Shown: positions 18,360 to 27,704, counted from the stretch's first letter. The stretch is DNA of 35,095 nt from an uncultured Eubacteriales bacterium (GCA_900317085.1 ONFJ01000028.1:1-35095); one strand, 5' to 3'. Translations and numbers: made by a program. The notes: generated by a model from the letters alone, not told the origin.

Positions 18360-19514
18360 ATGAAGCAAGTCAAAGGAACGCCGGTAAAACCCCATTACGG
18401 CGGCGACTTTGCCACCATCAAACCCTTCGCGAAGGACCAGACCATCCCCGCCATCTGCGCTGCAGTCGGCGTGTTGCTGGTCCTCGTGCTCATTCTGCTC
18501 TTCGGTCAGTCCCGCTCCGCGCAGACTGCCACCGTGGGCGATGTACCGGCTGCAAACCAGACGGCCGTCGAAGGAGCGGACATCCAGAAGGGCGGGACCG
18601 TCGAAGTCCCATCGAACAAAAACGACTACAGCGTCGACAGCACGGTCATCATCCAGGGGAACCGCGCCATGGAGATCTTCAGTGTCTCCCAGAAGTGGCT
18701 GACCCGTTACGGTGAGAACATCAACACGTTCGCCGGCACCGTGCCGAACTCCCATGTCTACGTCCTCCTCGCCCCCACCTCGGTCGAGTTCTACGGACCG
18801 GACGACTACAAGACGAAGAACCACCTGTTCGAGACCGCCATCGACTATGCCTACACGCCGATGAAGGCATCGAACATCACCGCCATCGACTGCCGGGACA
18901 CCATGGCCCGCCACACCGATGAATACATCTACCTGCGGACGGACCACCACTGGACCGCGACCGGCGCCTACTACGCCTATGTCACGTTCTGCCGGGCCGC
19001 CGGCCTCGAGTACCCGAAGCTCTCGGAGTACAAGTCCGGCGAGATCGACGGCTTCGTCGGAAGCCTCTACAGCAAGACCCAGGAGGCCGTGCTGAAGAAT
19101 AATCCTGACACCGTGAAGTACTACTTCCCGCTGACCGAGTCCACCGGCCACGCCTACGACACGGCGGCGCTCACCGGCGGCCGGACCGCGAAGGTCATCA
19201 ACACGAACGTCTCCTCGAAGTACGCCTACCTGTGCTTCATCGAGGGCGACAACCCCATCCTGAAATACGACACCGAAAACCATAACGGCAAGTCCATCCT
19301 CATGGTCAAGGAGTCTTACGGCAACGCGTTCGCCCCCTTCCTCACCGACAACTACGAAACGGTCTACGTCGTCGACCCCCGGAAGGTGGACCTGAACCTT
19401 ACGTCGTTCGTGCAGCAGCATGACATCGACGACGTCCTGTTCTTAAACTACGCGTTCGCCCCCTCGAACCCGACCTACCGCAACGCATTCGAAAAGATGC
19501 TGGGCGTAAGGTAA
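18360..19514 (+). CDS. DHHW family membrane-anchored protein (SGNH-like fold)
   Basis: DHHW proteins are related to AlgX and DltD-type SGNH enzymes and are thought to act on surface polymers, often in O-acetylation; the exact reaction is not known here. The 384-residue product has one membrane helix (about residues 34-52, AICAAVGVLLVLVLILLF) and an extracellular domain. The signature RTDHHWTATGAY lies at about 193-204, and a KESYGNAF motif with the likely catalytic Ser near 320. The family's usual N-terminal DxxxW-type region seems short. Start ATG at 18360 with a weak GAAGG. It lies between a phosphoesterase and an SGNH hydrolase. Confidence 0.85.
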   Translation: MKQVKGTPVKPHYGGDFATIKPFAKDQTIPAICAAVGVLLVLVLILLFGQSRSAQTATVGDVPAANQTAVEGADIQKGGTVEVPSNKNDYSVDSTVIIQGNRAMEIFSVSQKWLTRYGENINTFAGTVPNSHVYVLLAPTSVEFYGPDDYKTKNHLFETAIDYAYTPMKASNITAIDCRDTMARHTDEYIYLRTDHHWTATGAYYAYVTFCRAAGLEYPKLSEYKSGEIDGFVGSLYSKTQEAVLKNNPDTVKYYFPLTESTGHAYDTAALTGGRTAKVINTNVSSKYAYLCFIEGDNPILKYDTENHNGKSILMVKESYGNAFAPFLTDNYETVYVVDPRKVDLNLTSFVQQHDIDDVLFLNYAFAPSNPTYRNAFEKMLGVR

Positions 19515-19549
19515 AGAAATGCTTTCAGAATAATTCAGCATTCCGGTGC

Positions 19550-19555
19550 TATAAT
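19550..19555 (+). promoter_or_regulatory. -10 element upstream of the SGNH hydrolase
   Basis: TATAAT 40 bp before the start; no good -35 is visible. Confidence 0.45.
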
Positions 19556-19595
19556 TATTATTAGTGATTTTGTGTGTTTGTAAGGAGGGTTTTCA

Positions 19596-20582
19596 TTGAA
19601 GAAAACCAAAAAGCTGCTGGCCATCTTTCTGACCCTCGCGCTCATCCTGAGCGTCACGTCAGTCTTCGCCTTCGCAGCAAAGAAACCGAAAACGTACGCG
19701 AAGTACGACATCAACAAAGACGGCAAGGTCGTCTATACCGTACTGGGTGACTCCATCGCCGCAGGCTATTCCCTGCCCGGCTTCGTGGAAGACACCAAGT
19801 GGAAAGCTTCCTGGCCCGTCGTCGACGGTTCCTACCCGCAGTATGTCGCACAGGGCATCGGCGCCACCAAAGTTTACCAGGACGCCCACATCGGCCTCCG
19901 TTCCCACGACCTCCGGTACCTGCTCTGCGAGGACTACCCCGGCGACATCGCTGTCGGCTGGCGTGTCCCGACCACGGACAACTACCGCACCGTCGACCAG
20001 ACCGGCCTCGCGAAAGTCCGCAAGCAGTACTACAACCACATCAAGCAGGCGGACGTCATCACCCTCGGCATCGGCATCAACGACCTGACCATCCCCTCCG
20101 GCATCCTCGACAACGTCCAGGGCGAGAACCTGAACCTCGCTCTCGCGTTCTGGGGCGATATGCTGGGCAATGCTTATAAACTGGCGGACAACGCCGCATA
20201 CATGGCGCAGGTCTCCACCCTGCTGATCGGTTTCTACCGTCAGTACGTCTCGAACTTCAACGCGATCGTCACGAAGATCAAGGAGATCAACCCGAACGCC
20301 AAGCTCCTCGTCATCGGCTACTATAACGCCGCGCAGGACGCGTTCGTGAAGGGCGCTTTGCCCGTCGACATCGGCGCTCTCGTCACTCCGTTCATCGACC
20401 TCTTCAACAGCCACGCCGCCGGCGCTGCCGCGGGCAACGGCTACACCTACGTGAAGATGGAACACATCGACACCCTGTTCTGCGACCGCAACAGCCCCGG
20501 GTACCTCAACGACAACCACCCGACGCCTTACGGCCACAAACAGATGGCGGACATCATTCTGGCAGCATTGCAGACAGCCTGA
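19596..20582 (+). CDS. Secreted SGNH/GDSL-family hydrolase
   Basis: Probable esterase or acyl hydrolase acting outside the cell, 328 residues. Signal peptide: KKTKKLLAIFLTLALILSV up to about residue 28. Block I GDSIAAGYS is at 51-59 (nucleophile Ser53), block III-like GIGINDLT is near 160, and the catalytic DNHPTPYGH block is near the C-terminus. All expected catalytic residues are present. The start is TTG at 19596, set by AAGGAGGG ending 6 nt before. It follows the DHHW gene, a pairing that suggests shared work on surface glycan acylation (inference). ATCGCC lies 5 nt after the stop, then a terminator. Confidence 0.92.
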   Translation: MKKTKKLLAIFLTLALILSVTSVFAFAAKKPKTYAKYDINKDGKVVYTVLGDSIAAGYSLPGFVEDTKWKASWPVVDGSYPQYVAQGIGATKVYQDAHIGLRSHDLRYLLCEDYPGDIAVGWRVPTTDNYRTVDQTGLAKVRKQYYNHIKQADVITLGIGINDLTIPSGILDNVQGENLNLALAFWGDMLGNAYKLADNAAYMAQVSTLLIGFYRQYVSNFNAIVTKIKEINPNAKLLVIGYYNAAQDAFVKGALPVDIGALVTPFIDLFNSHAAGAAAGNGYTYVKMEHIDTLFCDRNSPGYLNDNHPTPYGHKQMADIILAALQTA

Positions 20583-20605
20583 CGTACATCGCCAAAACGA
20601 ATACG

Positions 20606-20646
20606 AACCACCGAAGGGCTCTCGCGAGTCGTTCGGTGGTTTTTGT
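20606..20646 (+). terminator. Terminator of the SGNH hydrolase gene
   Basis: AACCACCGAA pairs with TTCGGTGGTT, followed by TTTGTT. Confidence 0.85.
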
Positions 20647-20726
20647 TCTGTCCGGGAACTTGCATTTTTCCGCAAACTCTGCTATTACTGATTTAGAAAC
20701 TCCATGCTTTGAAAAGGAGAGCTCTT

Positions 20727-22073
20727 ATGAAACACACGATGATGAAACGCCTGTCCGCGGTGGTGGCGGTCGCGCTGGTCCTGAGCGTCCTGCTCACGAC
20801 CCTCGTTGCCTGCGCGCCGTCGAACGCGGCCTCGAACCTGGCGATCGCAAAACCGGTTTACCCGGAAACGGTCAAGTACCCCGGCGACAACGCCACGGAC
20901 AAAGACTTCGAAGCCTGGCAGGCCTACAACGAAGCCCGCGTCGAAGCCGGCAAGGGCAACCCGAAAGCGTTGAAGGCCTTCTACAAAAAGACCCTCGCCC
21001 AGGTCCTCGGCAACAGCAAAGCGGCCAAAGATGGCTCGGACACGAATGCGCTCTACTCCCCCATCAACGTCTACCTGGCGACCACCGACGGCAACAGCCG
21101 GCAGCAGCTCCTCGACCTGCTCGGGGAAAAGAGCCTGTCCTCCCTGCGCAAACGCGTGCAGAACCTCTTCACCGCCAACTATCAGGACGACGGGGAATGC
21201 ATCAGCCTCCTCGCGAACTCCCTGTGGCTGAACGAGAGCCTCAAGTACAACCAGAAGACGCTCGACACCCTCGCGAAGAAGCACTACGCCTGGTCCTTTG
21301 CCGGGAAGCCGGGTTCCAAAGAGATGAACAAAGCGCTGCAGGACTGGATCAACGAACAGACCCACGACCTCTTGAAAGACCAGGCCGGGAACCTGACCCT
21401 CGACCCGTCGGTCGTGCTGGCTCTCGTCTCGACCATCTACTATAAAGCCGCCTGGGCGGAACAGTTCGACGCCTCTGCCACCAAGAAGCAGACCTTCCAT
21501 GTCCCCTCCGGAGACAAGCAGGTCGACATGATGCACCTCGTCGAAACCTACCCCTACTACACCGGCAAGAACTTCGAAGCGGTCGCACTGCCGCTCCGCA
21601 ACAGCGGCTCCATGTGGTTCTTCCTGCCGAAGAAAGGCGTGACGCCGGCGCAGCTCGCGTCGGACAAGGAAGCGCTGAACCTGCTCACCGACACCGAGAA
21701 CTACAAAAACTTCTCGTACCCGCAGGTCACCCTGAGCCTTCCGAAGATGGACGCGGTCTCCGATGTGGACCTCATCAAGGACCTTCAGAAGCTCGGCGTC
21801 ACCGACATCTTCGGGGCGAAAGCGAACTTCACGCCGCTCATGGAGGACTCGTCGAACACGTCCGTCTCGCAGATCGAGCACGCGGCGCGCGTCAAGACCG
21901 ATGAAGAGGGCGTCGAAGCCGCCGCCTTCACAGCGATCGTGCTGAGCAAGTCCGCTCTGCCGACGCAGCGTATCACCTTCACGGTGGACCGCCCGTTCTA
22001 CTTCGCCATCACCGGGTACACCGGCGACCTGCTCTTCACGGGCGTCGTGAACGACCCGGCGGGCCTTACATAA
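20727..22073 (+). CDS. Lipoprotein serpin
   Basis: Serpins trap serine or cysteine proteases by suicide inhibition. The 448-residue product has a lipoprotein signal with lipobox LVAC (Cys about residue 29), so it is surface-anchored. Serpin core motifs are visible: NALYSPINVYLA (strand/helix B), MNKALQDWINEQTHDL, LVSTIYYKAAW, and the C-terminal DRPFYFAITG. The hinge is EEGVEAAAFTA: the small-residue run at P12-P10 fits an inhibitor, but P14 is Val rather than Thr/Ser and P9 is Phe. Counting from the hinge puts P2 Lys, P1 Ser, P1' Ala (SKSALP), which is tentative. ATG at 20727 follows AAGGAGA. Gut Firmicutes and Bifidobacterium use serpins against host proteases, a plausible role here. Confidence 0.93.
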   Translation: MKHTMMKRLSAVVAVALVLSVLLTTLVACAPSNAASNLAIAKPVYPETVKYPGDNATDKDFEAWQAYNEARVEAGKGNPKALKAFYKKTLAQVLGNSKAAKDGSDTNALYSPINVYLATTDGNSRQQLLDLLGEKSLSSLRKRVQNLFTANYQDDGECISLLANSLWLNESLKYNQKTLDTLAKKHYAWSFAGKPGSKEMNKALQDWINEQTHDLLKDQAGNLTLDPSVVLALVSTIYYKAAWAEQFDASATKKQTFHVPSGDKQVDMMHLVETYPYYTGKNFEAVALPLRNSGSMWFFLPKKGVTPAQLASDKEALNLLTDTENYKNFSYPQVTLSLPKMDAVSDVDLIKDLQKLGVTDIFGAKANFTPLMEDSSNTSVSQIEHAARVKTDEEGVEAAAFTAIVLSKSALPTQRITFTVDRPFYFAITGYTGDLLFTGVVNDPAGLT

Positions 22074-22110
22074 GCGAAGCGGTACATCGCCAAACATAAT
22101 ACAAAAAAGA

Positions 22111-22150
22111 ACCGGACGAACTCGAACCGAGCTCGTCCGGTATTGTTTTG
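22111..22150 (+). terminator. Terminator of the serpin gene
   Basis: ACCGGACGA...CTCG pairs with CGAG...TCGTCCGGT, followed by ATTGTTTTG. Confidence 0.82.
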
Positions 22151-22204
22151 TGTGGTTCAGCCTGTGCTGAGCAGACCTGCCGGCCTGCGAGGGAGCCTGG
22201 CGAC

Positions 22205-25200
22205 TCAGACTTTCTTGACGCCGAGGACCGTGTCGTTGCCGTTGATCTTCCATTCCTTGGAGAGGGCGACACCGGCTTCGTCCGCGTCGGCGAGGGTCTC
22301 ACCCACGTTGAGGCTGTCCGCGAGGACATCCTTCTGGACAGAGGCCGCGTTGTCTTCGATGACCTTCTTGACCGCGTCGGAACCGTCGACGTAGAGGGCG
22401 ATGTGATCAGTGACCTCGAAGCCCGCGTCTTTCCGCATGGTCTGGACCTTGGAGACGACTTCACGCATGAGGCCTTCGGCTTCCAGTTCGGGCGTCAGGA
22501 CCGTGTCGAGCGCGACGGTGACACCGCCTTCGGACAGGGTATAGAGGCCTTCCTGCTGGACCGCTTCAATGAGGAGGTCTTCCTCGGCGAGGCGTGCATC
22601 GCCCGTGGACAGGGTGATGGTCAGGAACCCGGTGGAGTCGAGCTCGGCCTTGGCGGCAGAACCGTCTTCGATATTCTGGAGCGCGGTACGGACTTCGCCC
22701 AGCTGCTTGCCGAACTTCGGACCAAGGGTGCGCATCTGCGGCTTGAACGCATAGGTGACCAGTGCGGAGTCGTCTTCGACGAATTCGACGGCCTTGACGT
22801 TCAGCTCGTCTTCGATGATCTCGACATAGAAGTCGGAGAGCGGCTTGTCGGCCTTCACGAACATCTTCGCGAGGGGCTGGCGGTTCTTGCGGTTCGAACC
22901 GTTGCGGCAGGCACGGCCGAGGGTGACGATGGAGAGGACTTCATCCATGTCCGCCTCGAGTTCGGGGTCGATCCAGGCGTCGTTCACTTCGGGGAACGCA
23001 CACAGGTGGACGGACTCCGGAGCGTCCTTGTCGATGCTGCAGACGAGGTTACGGTAGATCTCTTCCGTCATGAAGGGGATCATCGGGGCCGCAGTCTTCG
23101 CGGTGGTGACGAGGGCGGTGTACAGCGTCATGTAGGCGTTGATCTTGTCCTGCGTCATCTCGGATCCCCAGTAACGGGAACGGCCGCGGCGGACATACCA
23201 GTTGGAGAGGTCGTCCACGAACTTCTCGATGTAGGCGGCAGCTTCCGGAATGCGATAGTTGTCGAGGTTCTCGTCGACACCCTTCACCATGGAGTTCATC
23301 TTGGAGAGACACCACTTGTCCATGACGGACAGCTTGTCGTAGTCGAGCGTGTACTTCGTGGCGTCGAACTCGTCGATGTTCGCGTAGAGGACGAAGAACG
23401 CGTAGGTGTTCCAGAGGGTACCGAGGATCTTTCTCTGCGCTTCCGTGACGGCGCGGCCGGAGAAGCGGTTCGGCAGCCAGGGCGCGGAGTTCGTGTAGAA
23501 GTACCAGCGGATGGCGTCGGCACCGTAGGTGTTCAGCGCTTCCATCGGGTCGACGGCATTGCCCTTGGACTTGGACATCTTCTGGCCGTCTTCGTCCTGG
23601 ACGTGGCCGAGGACGATGACGTTCTTGTATGGCGCCTTGTTGAAGATGAGGGTGCTGATCGCGAGAAGGGAGTAGAACCAGCCGCGGGTCTGGTCGACGG
23701 CCTCGGAAATGAAGTCTGCCGGGAACTGGGACTCGAAGAGTTCCTTGTTCTCGAAGGGATAGTGGTGCTGGGCGAAGGGCATGGAGCCGGAGTCGAACCA
23801 GCAGTCGATGACTTCGGGGACACGCTGCATCTCGCCGCCGCAGTCCGGGCACTTCAGCTTCACGCGGTCCACATAGGGACGGTGGAGTTCGATGTCATCC
23901 GGGCACTCGATGGCTTTTTCCTTCAGTTCCTCGATGGAACCGATGCAGTCGCGGCATCCGCAGTCCGGGCATTCCCAGATGTTGAGCGGGGTGCCCCAGT
24001 AACGGTTTCTGGACAGGCCCCAGTCCTGGACGTTTTCGAGCCAGTTGCCGAACCGGCCTTCACCGATGGACTGCGGGATCCAGTTGATGGTGTTGTTGTT
24101 TCGGACGAGGTCGTCACGGACGTCGGTCATCTTGATGAACCAGGACTCTCTGGCGTAGTAGATGAGCGGCGTGTCGCAGCGCCAGCAGAACGGGTAGTTA
24201 TGCTCGAACTTCGGCGCGTCGTAGAGTTTGCCTTCCTTGTCGAGGTCCACGAGGACTTTCGGGTCGGCGTCCTTGACGAACATGCCGGCGTAGGGAGTCT
24301 CGGGTTTCAGTTCACCCTTCTCGTCGACCATCTGGATGAAGGGAAGGTCATAGTTGCGGCCGATGCGTCCGTCGTCTTCACCGAAAGCGGGAGCGATGTG
24401 GACGATGCCGGTACCGTCATCCATGGAGACGTAGGAGTCGCAGGTGACGAAGAAGCCCTTCTTGCGCTGTTTGTCGGCGAGGGCCTGTTCGAAGTCGTAG
24501 AGCGGCTCGTACTCTTTGTATTCGAGGTCCTTGCCCACATAGGACTCGAGGACTTCGTAAGCGGGTTTGCCGTCTTCGGCGAGTTTGCCGAGAACGGTGT
24601 CCGCGAGGGGCTGGGCGATGTAGTAGGTGTAACCGTCCGCCGCCTTGACCTTGATGTAGGTGTCGGTCGGGCTCACGCAGAGAGCGACGTTGGAGGACAG
24701 GGTCCAGGGTGTCGTGGTCCATGCGAGGAAGTATGCGTCCTCACCCTTGACCTTGAAGCGGACGATGGCGGAACGCTCTTTGACGTCCTTGTAGCCCTGC
24801 GCCACTTCGTGGGAGGACAGCGGCGTACCGCAGCGGGGGCAGTACGGGACGACCTTGAAGCCCTTGTAGAGGAGGCCGCGGTCGTAGATCTTCTTGAGCG
24901 CCCACCATTCGGACTCGATGAAGTCGTTCTCGTACGTGACATACGGGTGGTCCATGTCAGCCCAGAAGCCGACGACCTTCGAGAAGTCTTCCCACATGCC
25001 CTTGTACTGCCAGACGGACTTTTTACATTCGGCGATGAACGGCTCGAGGCCATACTCTTCGATCTGCTCCTTGCCGTCGAGGCCGAGCTTCTTTTCGACT
25101 TCGATCTCAACGGGGAGGCCGTGGGTGTCCCAGCCGGCCTTGCGGGGAACGAAGTTGTACTTCATGGTGCGGTACCGCGGGATCATGTCCTTGATGACAC

Positions 25201-25387
25201 GGGTCAGGACGTGACCGATGTGCGGTTTACCGTTCGCGGTGGGCGGGCCGTCATAGAAGACGTAGGAAGGACGGCCGTCCTGCTCTTCGGTTTTCTCAAA
25301 GATGTGCGCGTCGTCCCAGAACTTCGCGACTTCGTGTTCACGCTCCACAAAATTGAGGTCCGTGGACACTTTCTCATAGAGAGCCAT
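22205..25387 (-). CDS. ileS: Isoleucyl-tRNA synthetase (type 2-like)
   Basis: Charges tRNA-Ile with isoleucine. The 1060-residue product has HIGH at 56-59 (ANGKPHIGHV), KMSKSKGN near 600, a CP1 editing domain with CPRCGTPLSSHE and CWRCDTPLIYYARES, and the anticodon-binding region. Overall length, DTHGLPVEIEVEKKLGL and RKNRQPLAKMFVKA in the C-terminal part match the eukaryote-like IleRS2 class rather than the shorter bacterial type 1. IleRS2 enzymes are generally less sensitive to mupirocin; whether this one is cannot be read here. ATG at 25387 has AAAGGAG upstream. Expression is controlled by a T-box leader. The stop TGA is followed by GTCGCCA, a one-base variant of the window's post-stop motif. 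Confidence 0.97.
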   Translation of the reverse strand: MALYEKVSTDLNFVEREHEVAKFWDDAHIFEKTEEQDGRPSYVFYDGPPTANGKPHIGHVLTRVIKDMIPRYRTMKYNFVPRKAGWDTHGLPVEIEVEKKLGLDGKEQIEEYGLEPFIAECKKSVWQYKGMWEDFSKVVGFWADMDHPYVTYENDFIESEWWALKKIYDRGLLYKGFKVVPYCPRCGTPLSSHEVAQGYKDVKERSAIVRFKVKGEDAYFLAWTTTPWTLSSNVALCVSPTDTYIKVKAADGYTYYIAQPLADTVLGKLAEDGKPAYEVLESYVGKDLEYKEYEPLYDFEQALADKQRKKGFFVTCDSYVSMDDGTGIVHIAPAFGEDDGRIGRNYDLPFIQMVDEKGELKPETPYAGMFVKDADPKVLVDLDKEGKLYDAPKFEHNYPFCWRCDTPLIYYARESWFIKMTDVRDDLVRNNNTINWIPQSIGEGRFGNWLENVQDWGLSRNRYWGTPLNIWECPDCGCRDCIGSIEELKEKAIECPDDIELHRPYVDRVKLKCPDCGGEMQRVPEVIDCWFDSGSMPFAQHHYPFENKELFESQFPADFISEAVDQTRGWFYSLLAISTLIFNKAPYKNVIVLGHVQDEDGQKMSKSKGNAVDPMEALNTYGADAIRWYFYTNSAPWLPNRFSGRAVTEAQRKILGTLWNTYAFFVLYANIDEFDATKYTLDYDKLSVMDKWCLSKMNSMVKGVDENLDNYRIPEAAAYIEKFVDDLSNWYVRRGRSRYWGSEMTQDKINAYMTLYTALVTTAKTAAPMIPFMTEEIYRNLVCSIDKDAPESVHLCAFPEVNDAWIDPELEADMDEVLSIVTLGRACRNGSNRKNRQPLAKMFVKADKPLSDFYVEIIEDELNVKAVEFVEDDSALVTYAFKPQMRTLGPKFGKQLGEVRTALQNIEDGSAAKAELDSTGFLTITLSTGDARLAEEDLLIEAVQQEGLYTLSEGGVTVALDTVLTPELEAEGLMREVVSKVQTMRKDAGFEVTDHIALYVDGSDAVKKVIEDNAASVQKDVLADSLNVGETLADADEAGVALSKEWKINGNDTVLGVKKV

Positions 25388-25433
25388 TGCGTTTTACTCC
25401 TTTCGGCGATCCACTGCTGTTGGCCAGTGCATC

Positions 25434-25719
25434 AAAAAAGGCTCCGCCCTGTGCTGACAGGACGAAGCCTAAACTTCGTTTGTAACCACCTGTTAAGCAT
25501 CATACCAACATATGAGCCCCGGGTAACGGCGGGTGCCGGCGGTGCTTACTTGCGGCGATGTACCGCCCGCGTTCAGCATGCAACTCAGGAGTGATATTCG
25601 TGTCTGCCGCCTCCGCCTGCCGGGCTCTCACCGTCCCCGCGCTCGCTCCTCGTGCCTTGGCACTGTAGACCTACTGTCTCCGTCAACGTCTTTCAAAAGG
25701 TTTATTTACTTATAATACG
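25434..25719 (-). promoter_or_regulatory. T-box riboswitch leader of ileS (specifier AUC, Ile)
   Basis: T-box leaders bind uncharged tRNA and switch between terminator and antiterminator. On the minus strand, stem I begins with GACGGAGACAGTAGG (AGTA loop-E strand). The opposite strand reads CGAATATCACTCCTGAG, where GAA is followed by ATC at 25593-25595, the Ile specifier in the canonical place. The antiterminator is ACAGG with CCTGT and CGAAG with CTTCG, holding a TGGTTACAAA bulge whose TGG pairs with the tRNA end. The competing terminator (25434-25470) is AGGCTTCGTCCTGT with ACAGGGCGGAGCCT followed by TTTTT. Every essential part is present. Confidence 0.93.
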
Positions 25720-25725
25720 CGAAAG

Positions 25726-25754
25726 AGTGTAACATCTTTGTTTTTTTATGTCAA
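25726..25754 (-). promoter_or_regulatory. Sigma-A promoter of the ileS T-box
   Basis: TTGACA (25749-25754) and TACACT (25726-25731) on the minus strand, 17 bp apart. It lies 30 bp downstream of the phosphoesterase stop, and no terminator separates the two units. Confidence 0.85.
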
Positions 25755-25783
25755 CCTTTTCCGCATGATTCCGCCATTTCTGC

Positions 25784-27559
25784 TCAGCTGTTGCCGAGGA
25801 GAGCGGCGACGAGCTTCTGGACGATGTTCGTCTCCGAGACCCGGTTGTCGAGGGAGGACCAGTCGGGCTGTCCTTCCTTCACGACGTTCGCCCCGGTCAG
25901 AGTGAACGCGTTGTCGTTCGGGTAATTCTTGTCGTTCGTCATGGACTCGAGCGTCTTCACGAGGAACTCATCGAGGTCTCTGGCGATCTGCGGGACGGTA
26001 TAGTAAGACACATGGGCCGCGCCGAAGAGGCCGTGGTACAAAAGGTCGATGGCAGGGCCCTTGACGAGCTCGGTCTTCGTGAGCTTGTTCACGCCCTGTC
26101 CGGTCAGGACCGCAAGGTCTTTGCACAGGGTGTCGGTCAGTGCCGCGACGAACTTGTTCTCGGCAACGTTCTTCTTGGCCTCTTTGACCCAGGCGGGGTC
26201 CTGTCCGTTGTCCGTGCCGCCCTGATGGCTCTGGTTTGCGTAGTTCACAATGTCCATCAGCGAGTGTTTTCCGTCTTCCGTGACCGGGATGTTACAGAGG
26301 TCCGGGATGAGTTTGTCGATGACGGTGTCAAGTTCCTTCGGATAGTTCGGAAGGGACCAGTAGAGCTTGTCCTTCAGGACCGCGCTCACGATGGTGGCGC
26401 TGAGGCCCCGGTTCTTCGCATAGGCGGTCATGTCGTCGATCGTGACATATTCTCCGGTCTGGGGGTCCGTATGGGCGATGGGCAGGTTCTTGATGGTCGC
26501 GCCCTTGACGATCTCGCTCCAGCCGTTGTCGGTCTTCGCGGAACCCTCCCGCAGGAACCAGACGGCTCTCATGGGACAGGGATACGTGATGGAGGAACCG
26601 GTCTCGATGTCATAGAGCTGGTTGCCCTTCTCCGTGCGCATGACCGCCACGTCCTGAGAATGCTGGTGTCCAGTGAAGACATAGTGCATGCCGGCGTCGG
26701 CCAGTTTGGTCGAGACGTTCTGGAAGTCATCGACGAGGAAGTGACCGAGGATGGTGGACTCCTGAGTGAAATGGGAGACCACGCCGTGGTGCATCATCCC
26801 GATGACCGTATCGCCTCTCTTGCGGGCGGCTCTCGCCTGTCTCTGTGCCCATTTCAGGAGGTCGGACGGGATGTTGCCGCGGACTTCACAGAGCTGTTCG
26901 CCGTCGGACGTATTGTCCGAGGTGTAGCAGTTCGAATCGATGACGATGACGGTAAAGCCCTTCTTCGGGCGGGCCACATAGGAGAGGGCACCGGCCTCAG
27001 CGCCTTCCGGCGGCGTGTAAGTCGCTTTGACAGTGGAGTCGTTCCAGGTGATGTCTTTATAGAGGTTCCGGAAGTCCTTCTGGGTCGTCCGCTTCGCCTT
27101 GACCGCCTTGCCGTCCGCGGTGTTGAAGTTCTTCGCGGCGGGGTTGTTGATGTCGTGGTTGCCGTTCGTCACATAGACTTTGAGGCCCGGCAGGTCCTTT
27201 TTCAGCTGTTTCAGCTTGGTGGCAAGGGACTTGTGTGCCGCGTACTCACCGTCTTTGGTGATGTCGCCGTTCAGGAGCAGCACGTCCGGTTTCGAAAAGC
27301 GTACCTGCTGAAGCTGGGCATCCAGGATAGCTTCCGACTCGTTGAACACCTTCTGGTCGAGGTCGACGGCGTGCTGGTAGTCCGCGGTCCCTTTGATCAT
27401 GGCCTCGGGGATGGTGTGCATGTCGGACATGACCATGACCCGCAGGTCGTTCTCCTGGGAGACGGTCTCCTCGTCGGCGGCAAAACTCATGGGCAGCGCC
27501 AGGACCAGGGTCATGACCATGGTCAGAAGCACTGCCAGCAGTTTCCTTACGTGTTTCAT
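25784..27559 (-). CDS. Secreted calcineurin-like metallophosphoesterase
   Basis: The 591-residue product has a signal peptide (KHVRKLLAVLLTMVMTLVLA, cleavage near SFA-ADE). The complete phosphoesterase metal site follows: SDMH (about 45), NGDITKDGE (about 100), TNGNHD (about 135), MMHHG (about 255) and FTGHQHSQD (about 295). Substrate is unknown; secreted members often act on nucleotides or phospholipids. The C-terminal 250 residues are helical without a recognised domain. ATG at 27559 follows AAAGGGG. A TATAAT lies upstream. In contrast to the cytoplasmic paralogous fold at 17637, all metal ligands are intact. Confidence 0.9.
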   Translation of the reverse strand: MKHVRKLLAVLLTMVMTLVLALPMSFAADEETVSQENDLRVMVMSDMHTIPEAMIKGTADYQHAVDLDQKVFNESEAILDAQLQQVRFSKPDVLLLNGDITKDGEYAAHKSLATKLKQLKKDLPGLKVYVTNGNHDINNPAAKNFNTADGKAVKAKRTTQKDFRNLYKDITWNDSTVKATYTPPEGAEAGALSYVARPKKGFTVIVIDSNCYTSDNTSDGEQLCEVRGNIPSDLLKWAQRQARAARKRGDTVIGMMHHGVVSHFTQESTILGHFLVDDFQNVSTKLADAGMHYVFTGHQHSQDVAVMRTEKGNQLYDIETGSSITYPCPMRAVWFLREGSAKTDNGWSEIVKGATIKNLPIAHTDPQTGEYVTIDDMTAYAKNRGLSATIVSAVLKDKLYWSLPNYPKELDTVIDKLIPDLCNIPVTEDGKHSLMDIVNYANQSHQGGTDNGQDPAWVKEAKKNVAENKFVAALTDTLCKDLAVLTGQGVNKLTKTELVKGPAIDLLYHGLFGAAHVSYYTVPQIARDLDEFLVKTLESMTNDKNYPNDNAFTLTGANVVKEGQPDWSSLDNRVSETNIVQKLVAALLGNS

Positions 27560-27601
27560 TCAGAGTTCCCCTTTCTGAGTATACTGTGTTTGTACCCATC
27601 T

Positions 27602-27607
27602 ATTATA
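27602..27607 (-). promoter_or_regulatory. -10 element of the secreted phosphoesterase gene
   Basis: TATAAT on the minus strand, 42 bp before the start; -35 unclear. Confidence 0.45.
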
Positions 27608-27654
27608 GACTAAGTCGCGGACTTCCGTACAGAGATAAATCGACTCTTTTGTCG

Positions 27655-27686
27655 ACAAAAACCCCCGAGCGGACGCTCGGGGGTTT
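27655..27686 (-). terminator. Terminator after hypA
   Basis: A perfect stem of ACCCCCGAGC with GCTCGGGGGT, then TTTTTG on the minus strand. Confidence 0.9.
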
Positions 27687-27704
27687 GGTGTTACAGATAT
27701 GTCG

